Shown piece after piece: positions 41,363-49,267 of a stretch of 64,000 nt of DNA. The stretch covers positions 1 to 64,000 of the forward strand of contig NZ_KI535301.1 in the NCBI RefSeq assembly GCF_000482325.1. Direction: 5' to 3'. The stretch is from Bacillus sp. UNC438CL73TsuS30. Lineage in GTDB: Bacteria; Bacillota; Bacilli; Bacillales; Cytobacillaceae. Under the pieces are notes generated by a model. The model searched no databases, was not told where the DNA came from, and worked only from the letters and a program-made list of their open reading frames with translations. Numbering within the stretch: position 1 is the stretch's first letter; every line of letters begins with the position of its first letter. Both the position numbers and the translations under genes were made by a program.

Positions 41363-41394
41363 AAAACATCGAGGGGTGTGCCTTCGATGTTTTT
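41361..41394. terminator. bidirectional terminator between mug and sqhC
   Basis: AAAAACATCGA (41361-41371) / TCGATGTTTTT (41383-41393) with an 11-base loop. Confidence 0.85.
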
Positions 41395-41400
41395 TCTAAG

Positions 41401-43266
41401 TTAATTTCCATATTTTTTTTGATAATGCGAAAGGGCGATTAACGGGAAAACATAGCGGTAGCTGTGATAGTGGATGTAAAAGGCGCCCGCCATACCTTGG
41501 CCCTTTGGATAGTCTGTTGTCCAATCCTCTTTTTCGATCGAAGCGAGCAAATACGAAATTCCTCTATCAATCTCTTTTGTTGGCTGATCCGAAGCTGCGA
41601 TTAAGGCATCAAGTGCCCAGGCGGTATGTGTCAACGTACTGGCGCGGAGCGGGACATAGGTTTCTTGATTATCACTTTGACAAGATTCCCCCCAGCCACC
41701 GTCATCATTTTGCGTGCTCTTCAGCCAGGTTACCGCCTTTACGACAGGCGGTTCAGTAGCGGGGACTCCGACTGATAAAAGCCCTGTGATTGCTGCCCAT
41801 GTCCCGTAAAGATAGCAAATTCCCCATCTTCCATACCAGGACCCGTTCTTTTCCTGGTTTTTCATAAGCCATTTGACAGCTCTTTTTACATCCTCATGAT
41901 TGCGTGATAGATTCGTATAATTCCCGAAAAATTCAAGGGTTCGTCCTGTAAGATCTGCACAGGTAGGGTCCAATAACATATACTTACCTTTTTCAACGGG
42001 TAAAAACTCAACAAGCTTTGAATTGACGTTTTTTTCAAAGGCTGCCCAGCCGCCATCATCATTTTGCATCGAAAAAATCCAGTTAATCCCGCGGTCCCAA
42101 GCGTTAAGGTGAGAGGAAGCGATTCTTGAAATCGAGCGAAGCGAGGCGGTCGTATCATCAACATCCGGGAGTATATGGTTCACATGGGAAAAACCCCAGC
42201 CCCCCGGCAGACTGTTCGGATTATGAATCACCCAATCACCGAATTTATGATGCTGCCTTTCTAATAAATATTGATTTGCCCGTACAATCATTGGGTCTTC
42301 CGGTATAATACCTGCCCCCTGCAGCGCATAACCAATTAATGAGGTATTCCAAACAGTTGCCGTCGTGTACTGCAAATGGGGAAAGCCCTTAATCTCACAT
42401 TTCATAGACTTAATTCCATTTACCGCATTGATAATAATCGGGTCGGTCTTTTTGTACCCTAGTGAGAGGAGTGCGAAAATCATTAAAAATGTGCAGCTGT
42501 AATAGCAGTAAAACGTACCATCCGGCTCTATTCGGTCGAGCATATATTTTTTAGCCCGTTCGATGGCTAATCTGTGCAGGTCACCAGGTAATCCGAGTAA
42601 ATTTTTTACACCATCTTCAAGGAAGGAAAACAGCGACCGCATTTCGCTTGAACGAACCCATGGGTCAGGTGTGTTACGGTCTATCTGCAATTCCGATAAA
42701 TTTGGACTTTTCGCTGTGGTGAGGGTGAATTTTTTATCCGCCAAAATCATGATGGGAGTGAGATTTGCTCTGCCAAAAACAGAAAATGAATAGAAATTGA
42801 TCGGGAAGCTTAGTGGTAAGAGAATGACCTCAACCGGCAGCGGGGAAAATGTTGGCCATTTATATTGTCCAGTAATGGCTAACATGACCTTTGTATACAT
42901 ACTAGCTTCTTCCAAGCCGCCATTCGCCAATATAAATCTTTTTGCCGCTCTCAAGCGACGATCACTTTTTTGAAAATACCCTGAATAAAGTAGAGCGTAA
43001 TAGGCCTCAATGGTTGCTGTCAGATTTCCTTCGCCCTCATCGTAAAATATTTTCCACGCCCCATTCTTTTCCTGCCTGGATAATATTCGCTTAGCTAACC
43101 CTTGGATTAATTCTTCATCATGTAATTCCAATGTCCTTAATAAAATAATCATATATGCATCTGTTGAAATTCCTGTTTCAAAGGGATAGTTCCATGAGCC
43201 GTCGGGAGATTGATCGTTCTTTAGCTTTCCTACAATCCAGTCGATGCCCTTACTTGCAGTGATCAT
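41401..43266 (-). CDS. sqhC: sporulenol synthase / squalene-hopene-cyclase family
   Basis: 621 residues, close to B. subtilis SqhC (632). The terpene-cyclase acid motif DVDDTTASLR (D-x-D-D, near residue 368) is intact, and multiple QW repeats are present (QSPDGSWNYP, QEKNGAWKI, QNDDGGWAAFEK, QEKNGSWYGRWG, QNDDGGWGES). It cyclises tetraprenyl-beta-curcumene to sporulenol, a spore sesquarterpene. The start is uncertain: ATG 43266 has GAGAGG 14 bases upstream, longer than usual. Confidence 0.92.
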   Translation of the reverse strand: MITASKGIDWIVGKLKNDQSPDGSWNYPFETGISTDAYMIILLRTLELHDEELIQGLAKRILSRQEKNGAWKIFYDEGEGNLTATIEAYYALLYSGYFQKSDRRLRAAKRFILANGGLEEASMYTKVMLAITGQYKWPTFSPLPVEVILLPLSFPINFYSFSVFGRANLTPIMILADKKFTLTTAKSPNLSELQIDRNTPDPWVRSSEMRSLFSFLEDGVKNLLGLPGDLHRLAIERAKKYMLDRIEPDGTFYCYYSCTFLMIFALLSLGYKKTDPIIINAVNGIKSMKCEIKGFPHLQYTTATVWNTSLIGYALQGAGIIPEDPMIVRANQYLLERQHHKFGDWVIHNPNSLPGGWGFSHVNHILPDVDDTTASLRSISRIASSHLNAWDRGINWIFSMQNDDGGWAAFEKNVNSKLVEFLPVEKGKYMLLDPTCADLTGRTLEFFGNYTNLSRNHEDVKRAVKWLMKNQEKNGSWYGRWGICYLYGTWAAITGLLSVGVPATEPPVVKAVTWLKSTQNDDGGWGESCQSDNQETYVPLRASTLTHTAWALDALIAASDQPTKEIDRGISYLLASIEKEDWTTDYPKGQGMAGAFYIHYHSYRYVFPLIALSHYQKKYGN

Positions 43267-43427
43267 CCTATTTTTTCATTCCTCTCCCATTAATGGATTC
43301 TTATCTATACATATTCCCTTTAGGTAAGGAGAATTCGTAGGGGAGGTGCTGTGTTATATTTTTTCTGCGAAGCCGTGAAAAATCACCACTTGACAGTATT
43401 ACCGAAGAACTGAAGAAGAAAAGCAAA

Positions 43428-44489
43428 ATGGTTGGTAAGGCTTCTGTTCATGAAGAGCTGTTACCGAAACGGGACCGCTTGCTGTTAAAACAAATTAGGC
43501 TGAAAACCCAAGAATATAATCTAAACAATGTCACAAGGACCCGAGCGTATTTTGAATTTTATCAGTACCATCCCGAAATTCATTGGGCATTTTTAGGTCA
43601 TATGGTTTCAAGGAATGGCGGCTTTAATATGAGCGATTTAAAAGGAGAATTTTTGACGAGATTGTTATCGAAAAAAGAAAGAAATTCATTTTTTTCCTTT
43701 CTGGAGCGGGGAAATTGGCTGATTTTCCAAGATGCCTATCCGCAATTTTTACTTTATCGCGAAAGTCTTTATATCAGCAAACCGTTATTTTACTTATTTC
43801 CATACCTAAATATTTCGACCTTCATGGAAACCATTTGGAATCATTTTTGGCAAAATCATGACACCTACATCCTTACGATGGCCCTTATAGTGAATGAGCA
43901 AAGCTATTTAGAAAAGAGAGTCGTGCAAAACCCTCAATTTAAAAAGGAGGTGTTCAATAAACTGGAGTTTAAACTGCAGGATTTGCTTTCCTTTAACCAA
44001 ATTCTTTTTCCGTATGGAAAAAAAAATATGGTGGGCCAGACCCTTCATCAATTTGGCTCGGTCAATGAGCGAATTTTATTAGGAAAACGATTATATGCTG
44101 TTTTATATCAGGACCGGGATATTTTTGAGGGTGTGGTGGAATGGGCAAAAAGTCATCCGCATACAGGTTCAAGAAAGGATTACTGGCCGGATGTTTTCAA
44201 TCATATCAATGAAGGAGTTCCGGGCGCGGCTTACCAGCTTCGTTTAAAATCCTGCCGTCTGCGTCCTGGTGCAAGAAAAATATTTAGTCCCAATTTGGAA
44301 TCCGCTTGGAAAAATCGAACGCATCCGGAAGCGGAAAAAGGTGATTGGTTTCTCGACTGGCGGGTTGTGGATTATTTAAAAGAGGACAATGAATCTTATG
44401 ATGGGGAGATTAAGAATGAATACTGTAAAACACTTGAACGGCTCGAGCTTGCCGCCCTTGCGAAAAAAGCGATATCTATTTTGGATTAA
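43428..44489 (+). CDS. yppC: DUF2515 protein (YppC-like), probably with a frameshifted 5' end
   Basis: 353 residues as read: VTRTRAYFEFYQYHPEIHWAFLGHMVSRNGGFNMSDLKGEFL, WLIFQDAYPQFLLYRESL, HPHTGSRKDYWPDVFN and LKSCRLRPGARKIFSPNLESAWKN are the DUF2515 conserved blocks; function unknown. ATG 43428 lacks a ribosome site. A perfect site (GGGGAGG) and GTG lie at 43340-43353 in another frame. Adding one T to the T6 run at 43359-43364 would join that start to this frame (MLYFFLRSREKSPLDSITEEL), giving about 380 residues. Confidence 0.75.
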   Translation: MVGKASVHEELLPKRDRLLLKQIRLKTQEYNLNNVTRTRAYFEFYQYHPEIHWAFLGHMVSRNGGFNMSDLKGEFLTRLLSKKERNSFFSFLERGNWLIFQDAYPQFLLYRESLYISKPLFYLFPYLNISTFMETIWNHFWQNHDTYILTMALIVNEQSYLEKRVVQNPQFKKEVFNKLEFKLQDLLSFNQILFPYGKKNMVGQTLHQFGSVNERILLGKRLYAVLYQDRDIFEGVVEWAKSHPHTGSRKDYWPDVFNHINEGVPGAAYQLRLKSCRLRPGARKIFSPNLESAWKNRTHPEAEKGDWFLDWRVVDYLKEDNESYDGEIKNEYCKTLERLELAALAKKAISILD

Positions 44490-44877
44490 AACGTATATTC
44501 CCGCAATGCTGCTTGGTTCACTTCTTGGAACGTATTTAAATCTCTATTTTGTTGAAAAACAAATGTATCGTTTTCCAATTAGGCCTTATCCGGAATTTTT
44601 TTCGATTAATATTGTGTTCACCCTTGTAGTGCTTCCGGTCTTTATTTTTGTTTTTCTTTATATGATGAAAAAGGTAAATGGATGGGGGAAGGCGGGAATT
44701 GTCCTATTTTTAAGTCTCTTCATGCCAATCATGGAAAAGTTATCAGAGATGGTAGGGATGTTCGCGCATTCGAGTGAATGGAAACACCTTTATGCGGCAG
44801 GAGGTTATTTAATTTTTTTAACGGTTATTTATAGCTTTTTTCATTGGATGGAGAATAAAAACAAAAGCCAAGACTAA
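44416..44877 (+). CDS. small membrane protein, CBO0543-like
   Basis: 153 residues with about four membrane helices; RPYPEFFSINIVFTLVVLPVFIFVFLYM and the helices around it recall the CBO0543 family of clostridial and bacillar membrane proteins (function unknown). The ATG at 44416 follows GGGGAG, and the gene overlaps the DUF2515 gene by 74 bases, so expression is probably coupled. The family call is moderate only. Confidence 0.5.
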   Translation: MNTVKHLNGSSLPPLRKKRYLFWIKTYIPAMLLGSLLGTYLNLYFVEKQMYRFPIRPYPEFFSINIVFTLVVLPVFIFVFLYMMKKVNGWGKAGIVLFLSLFMPIMEKLSEMVGMFAHSSEWKHLYAAGGYLIFLTVIYSFFHWMENKNKSQD

Positions 44878-44890
44878 TGTCTTGGCTTTT
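44863..44890 (+). terminator. terminator after the small membrane protein
   Basis: AAAAGCCAAGAC (44863-44874) / GTCTTGGCTTTT (44879-44890) perfect stem overlapping the stop codon. Confidence 0.9.
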
Positions 44891-44891
44891 C

Positions 44892-44976
44892 AGGTACCGC
44901 GTAAGCTGCACCTGCCCCTTCCGTCCGTACAGTGGTTAAGTGTCCCGCAACAAGCGAATGTTCGGAAGGGGTACCT
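44892..44976. other. possible structured RNA or hairpin element
   Basis: AGGTA (44892-44896) pairs with TACCT (44972-44976) and CCCCTTCCG (44915-44923) with CGGAAGGGG (44963-44971), enclosing 39 GC-rich bases in AT-rich surroundings between convergent genes. The outer and inner helices stack on the 3' side without a gap. No known riboswitch or sRNA class recognised. Confidence 0.4.
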
Positions 44977-45047
44977 CTAGTTTACCACAAATTTGGAAAA
45001 AATAAAGATGGTTACAAACTTTCTTTTCTTGTTTGAAAAGTGTAAAT

Positions 45048-45461
45048 TTAATTAGGTTCTACGTGGACATGGACATCTAAGACATGATGTTCCTTTATTA
45101 ATTCATTTTCAACTTTGGTTGCAATATCATGAGCTCCACGAATATCTAAGTCAGAATTTACTAGGATTACTATGTCCACTACCACGTTATTTCCGTAATT
45201 CCTAGCCTTAATGTCTTGAACACCTTTTACACCATAACACTTAATAATCGAATCTTTATATGATTCTATTTGTTTTACATCAAAGCCATCAGTTAAATGG
45301 TGCGATGTATCTCTAAAAATCTCCCAACCAGTCTTACAAATGATGAGTCCAACAATTATAGCAGTAATAGGGTCTAACCAAGGAAGGCCAAACTGAGCCC
45401 CAATAATTCCGATGAATGTTCCTACGCTAACCCATGCATCTGAGAGATTATCCTCCCGCAC
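45048..45461 (-). pseudogene. N-terminally deleted CDF manganese/cation exporter
   Basis: 137 codons encode only the C-terminal half of a cation diffusion facilitator: REDNLSDAWVSVGTFIGIIGAQFGLPWLDPITAIIVGLIICKTGWEIF (TM5-TM6, with the D-N-L-S-D metal site of TM5 as in MneP/MneS-like exporters), then HHLTDGFD and the cytosolic domain ending HVLDVHVHVEPN. TM1-TM4, about 150 residues, are missing. The break at about 45461 abuts the tandem repeats at 45480-45609. The GTG at the break is accidental, so a working transporter is unlikely. Confidence 0.85.
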
Positions 45462-45479
45462 AGGCTAAAATTCTAAGTG

Positions 45480-45609
45480 TATGGGAACGATGAAGCCCGG
45501 AAAGTGCCCGTGCCAGCTAAAAATCTCTGAATATGGGAACGATAGAGCCCTGATAGTGCCGCACCATCTATAAATCTCTGAATATAGGAACTATGAAGCC
45601 AGGAAAGTC
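45480..45609. repeat. 2.5 tandem copies of a 51-52-bp repeat
   Basis: Units begin TATGGGAACGAT at 45480, TATGGGAACGAT at 45532 and TATAGGAACTAT at 45583. Each continues with GAGCC or AAGCC, then CTGATAGTGCC or CGGAAAGTGCC, and ends AAATCTCTGAA. The period (52, 51) is the same as in the repeat at 28476, and GAGCCCTGATAG is shared with that family. Confidence 0.85.
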
Positions 45610-45638
45610 TTATTTTACTGGTAGAAATAAATCTTTAA

Positions 45639-45696
45639 TTGACAATCAATATCAATAAAAATACAATAGTTTTAGATGATATTGAAAATCGTTATC
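45639..45696 (+). promoter_or_regulatory. sigma-A promoter and Fur box of the efeU operon
   Basis: TTGACA (45639-45644), 17-base spacer, TACAAT (45662-45667). GATATTGAAAATCGTTATC (45678-45696) matches the 19-bp Fur box at 15 positions and lies over the start of the transcript. Iron-bound Fur should repress the operon. Confidence 0.8.
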
Positions 45697-45726
45697 AATT
45701 GTTGGACTTCACAAGGAGGATCCTTT

Positions 45727-47229
45727 ATGGGCAAAAATCTATTACTTAAATTATCTATCCTACTATTAATATTAGTATTTGGGGTACATACTACTGTGTC
45801 AGCGGCTGGAAATTCCAGTGAGGATATAAAGAAAGCTGAAGTTTCAGTTGATAAAGCCATCGACTATGCTTCTAAAGGGAATCTTTCCGAAGCACAAAAG
45901 GCGTATGATCAATTTAATAAAACCTGGAGAGAAATTGAAGAAGGAATTAAAGCTGATTCAGCGACTGCATATCGAGACATTGAATCGAATATGGGGCAGG
46001 TTGTTTATGCCCTTACCCTTAAGAAGCAGGATCAGGTTTTACAAGCTTTAAAAGGTTTAAAAGCAGTTAATGAAAAATTTGCAAGTGGGGGCTATCCAAA
46101 AGAAGCAGGCATTAAGAAAGAAGATATCTCTTTAGATGATTTTATCGTGCTTCTCCAAGAAACAAAGAAGGAAATTAAGGAGCAAAAGCAATCAGAAGCT
46201 CTTGCAGATATTAAAAAGGCAAGTAGCAGCTGGTTGAGCGTAGAAGGAGTAGTTGTTGCACAATCTGCCACAGTTTATAGCGATTCCGAAAGAGATTTGG
46301 TAACCATTCAAGCTATGCTTGCTGCAAATCCACCAAATTTTAAAGATGCAAATAAAACTGTCGATAACATGATAAAATACTTGACCCCTTTAGCTGATAA
46401 AACGGAATATACTTATTGGGATGCAGCAATGATTCTTATTCGTGAAGGTTTAGAAGCATTGCTTGTTGTTATAGCCCTTATGTCATTTGTAAAAAAATCA
46501 GGTGAGGGAAAGGGAAAAGGCTGGATTTGGACTGGTGTTTTATCGGGTCTTGGCGTTAGTGTGATTCTTGCAGTCATTGTTAAATTTGTCATTTCTTCTG
46601 GCGCGTTTGGTAACAATAATGCTCTAATCGCTGGTTGGACTGGGGTTTTTGCAGCAGTCATGTTACTGTATATGAGCTATTGGCTTCACAGTCAATCCAA
46701 TATAGCTGATTGGAATCGGTATATTCGTGAAAAAAGCCAAACAGCATTAACCACAGGTAAACTAGTTTCTTTAGGGGTTCTTGCCTTTCTTGCGGTATTT
46801 CGGGAAGGAACAGAAACAGTGTTGTTTTATATCGGAATGGCAAGCCAGATAAAACTTCAGGCATTACTGATAGGTTTTCTCATAGGAGCAGCAATACTGG
46901 GAATCTTAGCTTATCTAATGGTATTTGTCGGATTAAAATTGCCACTTCGTCCATTCTTTATGGTATCTAGTTTAATCGTATTTTACCTGTGTATTAAGTT
47001 TACAGGTATGGGGATTCATAGCCTACAATTATCTGGCTTAATCCCAACAACGAATTCTCAAAGCATCCCAAGTATAGAATTTTTTGCACTATACCCATCT
47101 TGGGAAAGTACAATTCCACAGGTAATTCTGGTTCTTGGTGCAGTGATTATACTTTTATCAAAAAAATTTAAAAATCAAAAACAAAATGCTGTGAACAATA
47201 ATCACAATGAAAGTAGGAAACTATCATGA
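45727..47229 (+). CDS. efeU: FTR1/EfeU-family iron permease
   Basis: 500 residues from ATG 45727 (GGAGGA 7 bases upstream). A signal peptide (LSILLLILVFGVHTTVSAAG) leads to an extracellular helical domain (about 30-225) that carries two similar blocks at 64-90 (NKTWREIEEGI..ATAYRDIE) and 167-190 (SSSWLSVEGVV..ATVYSDSE). Seven membrane helices follow, with two R-E-x-x-E iron motifs, REGLE (239-243) and REGTE (359-363). It imports iron, probably Fe(III). The next gene starts inside its stop (ATGA). Confidence 0.93.
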   Translation: MGKNLLLKLSILLLILVFGVHTTVSAAGNSSEDIKKAEVSVDKAIDYASKGNLSEAQKAYDQFNKTWREIEEGIKADSATAYRDIESNMGQVVYALTLKKQDQVLQALKGLKAVNEKFASGGYPKEAGIKKEDISLDDFIVLLQETKKEIKEQKQSEALADIKKASSSWLSVEGVVVAQSATVYSDSERDLVTIQAMLAANPPNFKDANKTVDNMIKYLTPLADKTEYTYWDAAMILIREGLEALLVVIALMSFVKKSGEGKGKGWIWTGVLSGLGVSVILAVIVKFVISSGAFGNNNALIAGWTGVFAAVMLLYMSYWLHSQSNIADWNRYIREKSQTALTTGKLVSLGVLAFLAVFREGTETVLFYIGMASQIKLQALLIGFLIGAAILGILAYLMVFVGLKLPLRPFFMVSSLIVFYLCIKFTGMGIHSLQLSGLIPTTNSQSIPSIEFFALYPSWESTIPQVILVLGAVIILLSKKFKNQKQNAVNNNHNESRKLS

Positions 47230-47600
47230 AAAAATTAACATCAATGGTTTTAGCAGTTGGTCTAGGGAGTGCATTAGTATTAGCTGGTTGTACTTCAACT
47301 GATAACAAAGTTTCTGATGGTGTAAATAAAATGTTGGATACAACAGGACAGTTATCAAAAGCAATCGATAGTGGTGACCAAGCAAAAGTAAAAGAAGTTG
47401 GACCGAAATTAGAAGATCAATGGTCTTCGTTTGAAGACGATGTGAAAAAGGATAACAAAGACCTTTACGGAAAAGTTGAAAAATATCTAGATCCGACGAT
47501 TGCTGGTTCAGAAGCAAAAACTCTTGATAAGGAGGCATTGGGTTCTTTAAATGATCAATTAACGGATGCCTTGAAAGAATTACAGAAAAAAACCAAATAA
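47226..47600 (+). CDS. iron-transport-associated lipoprotein with an FTR1-type extracellular block
   Basis: 124 residues: lipoprotein signal with lipobox VLAGC (Cys22), then a helical domain whose core QWSSFEDDVKKDNKDLYGKVEKYLD (about 65-89) matches the two blocks in the extracellular domain of the preceding permease (W-x-x-x-E/F ... Y-x-x-x-E). Translationally coupled to efeU by ATGA and under the same Fur box. It likely binds or hands over iron at the membrane surface. No EfeO imelysin or EfeB peroxidase domain is present. Confidence 0.8.
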   Translation: MKKLTSMVLAVGLGSALVLAGCTSTDNKVSDGVNKMLDTTGQLSKAIDSGDQAKVKEVGPKLEDQWSSFEDDVKKDNKDLYGKVEKYLDPTIAGSEAKTLDKEALGSLNDQLTDALKELQKKTK

Positions 47601-47608
47601 TTAAATTT

Positions 47609-47643
47609 AAAACACCGACTACATTTTAGAAGTCGGTGTTTTA
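47609..47643 (+). terminator. terminator of the efeU operon
   Basis: AACACCGACT (47611-47620) / AGTCGGTGTT (47631-47640) with flanking A and T runs. Confidence 0.88.
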
Positions 47644-47800
47644 TTAAATTTACTTAGACTGTTCCATATGGAATTACTTAATTTTGTTAGCTTCGGAAGT
47701 CCCAATAATTTAATAGGGAGGATTTAAAAAGCAGAAGGAAAATTCTGAGGCAACCGTAGATTGATAATAAAGATAAATTAAGTAGATTATCAATGGTTAA

Positions 47801-47820
47801 GGGGGGAATTTTCCCCCTCC
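47801..47820 (-). terminator. weak terminator-like hairpin
   Basis: GGGGGAA / TTCCCCC stem 16 bases past the FMN reductase stop; no proper T-run. The gap 47643-47800 holds GGGAGGATTT but no open frame that I can support. Confidence 0.3.
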
Positions 47821-47835
47821 TATTTTTTCATCGCC

Positions 47836-48384
47836 TTATCTTAAAGTTTTTAATGCACCGCTCCATGCGATTAGTTGATCAAGCATAGCATTTACATTAT
47901 TAAGATGTAAATCTTGAGGTTTGAAATTGGATCCGTTCTCGAAATCCGTAAATAAGGATAATGTTGGATGTACTCGAACATCAGCGATTAGTAATTCACC
48001 ACAAATTCCACGTAAATGTTCAGCTGCACGAGCACCGCCGGTAGAGCCGTAGCTGACAATACCTGCTGCTTTATTATTCCATTCATCACGAGCAGAATCT
48101 AATGCATTTTTTAATGCACCTGTAATACTGTGATTATATTCTGCAACAATAAATACAAAACCGTCTAAAGAAGCTAGTTTTTCCGACCAAGCTTTTAATC
48201 CAGGTTCATCTCCTGCAGTTGTAAAAACAAATGGCAGATTGAATTGGGCAATATCTACAATCTCATAATCTGCATCCCCACGTTTATCAGCAATACCTTT
48301 AACCCATTCTCCAACTTGCGGACTCACTCTACCTTGGCGTGTGCTACCTAAAATAATTCCTATTTTTTGTTTTTCATTTGCCAT
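47836..48384 (-). CDS. NADPH-dependent FMN reductase / azoreductase-like flavoprotein
   Basis: 182 residues from ATG 48384: flavodoxin-like fold with KIGIILGSTRQGRVSPQVGEWV (FMN phosphate loop G-S-T-R-x-G-R), FIVAEYNHSITGALKNALDSARDEW (the family's P/A-E-Y-N-x-S motif) and GIVSYGSTGGARAAEHLR. It reduces FMN, quinones or azo compounds. The start has AAAGGAGGAAG upstream. An in-frame ATG at 48435 would add MGLLNKLFGSSTKEEEV and also has a weak site (AAAGGC), so a longer form is possible. Confidence 0.88.
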   Translation of the reverse strand: MANEKQKIGIILGSTRQGRVSPQVGEWVKGIADKRGDADYEIVDIAQFNLPFVFTTAGDEPGLKAWSEKLASLDGFVFIVAEYNHSITGALKNALDSARDEWNNKAAGIVSYGSTGGARAAEHLRGICGELLIADVRVHPTLSLFTDFENGSNFKPQDLHLNNVNAMLDQLIAWSGALKTLR

Positions 48385-48605
48385 TACTTCTTCCTCCTTT
48401 GTGGAACTTCCGAATAATTTGTTTAAAAGACCCATAAGATCAACTGCCTTTTGTTTATTATGGCCCTAACAAATTTATTATGAGTAATGAAGTCATACTC
48501 TATTCCTAAACTCCTTAGTTACAGTTGTTTGAAATGAAGGAAAATAGTTGATATAATAACTTCTTGGGTCAGATATGAAAAAATCAGTATTAGGAGATGA
48601 ATGGA

Positions 48606-49046
48606 ATGACAAAAAAGGGATACATATCAATGCAAAATGGAAACAAAATCGAATTTGAACTTTATCCAAACGAAGCACCTGGTACAGTTGCTAACTTTGA
48701 AAAATTAGCAAAAGAAGGTTTCTACAATGGATTAACATTCCACCGTGTCATCCCTGGTTTTGTAAGCCAAGGCGGATGCCCGAGCGGAACAGGAACTGGG
48801 GGTCCTGGTTACACAATCAAATGTGAAACTGAAGGAAATCCTCATAAACATGTTCCTGGTGCGTTCTCAATGGCTCACGCGGGCAGAGATACTGGCGGCA
48901 GCCAATTCTTTATTGTTCACGAATCACAGCCTCACCTAAATGGTGTACACACTGTTTTCGGACAAGTGACTTCAGGACTTGAGCATGCAAAAGCAATGAG
49001 AAATGGCGATGTAATGGAGAAAGTCGAAGTATTTGACGAAGAATAG
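48606..49046 (+). CDS. ppiB: cyclophilin-type peptidyl-prolyl cis-trans isomerase
   Basis: 146 residues: [52 protein letters not shown] carries the active-site F-H-R-V...Q-G-G, followed by [35 protein letters not shown]. It speeds proline isomerisation in the cytosol. ATG 48606 sits 9 bases after TAGGAG; an ATG at 48597 abuts it. Confidence 0.95.
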   Translation: MTKKGYISMQNGNKIEFELYPNEAPGTVANFEKLAKEGFYNGLTFHRVIPGFVSQGGCPSGTGTGGPGYTIKCETEGNPHKHVPGAFSMAHAGRDTGGSQFFIVHESQPHLNGVHTVFGQVTSGLEHAKAMRNGDVMEKVEVFDEE

Positions 49047-49053
49047 GATTTGA

Positions 49054-49097
49054 AAAAGGTTGTCCGGAAAGATTTCTTTTTGGACAGCCTTTTTTTG
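49054..49097 (+). terminator. terminator after ppiB
   Basis: AAGGTTGTCC (49057-49066) / GGACAGCCTT (49082-49091), then a T-run. Confidence 0.88.
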
Positions 49098-49123
49098 TGT
49101 TTATTTGGGGGAAATTCAGCTTC

Positions 49124-49228
49124 GCAGATTAAAGCGGGCTTTATGCAGATAAAATCGCTTTTACCGCAGATAAAAGGGTCCGGTACGCAGATAAAAATAC
49201 TTTTACCGCAGATAAATATTTCAATACC
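49124..49228. repeat. five exactly 21-bp-spaced GCAGATAAA repeats
   Basis: GCAGATWAA occurs at 49124, 49145, 49166, 49187 and 49208, each exactly 21 bp apart. The second half of the unit varies (CGCTTTTACC, TACTTTTACC, GGGTCCGGTAC). It lies between a terminator and the next gene's ribosome site, and stays open in one frame per strand (heptads such as QIKSLLP), although no start or ribosome site suggests coding. Confidence 0.85.
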
Positions 49229-49267
49229 CGGGCAAATTATCTTCAAATCCTAATTTTGGGGGTCCAT

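Noticed and set aside
49050-49253. 67-codon frame across the 21-bp repeats, and the reverse-strand frame with FIC heptads
   Set aside because: Both are open only because 21 is a multiple of three; no ribosome site, and the ppiB terminator lies inside the plus frame.
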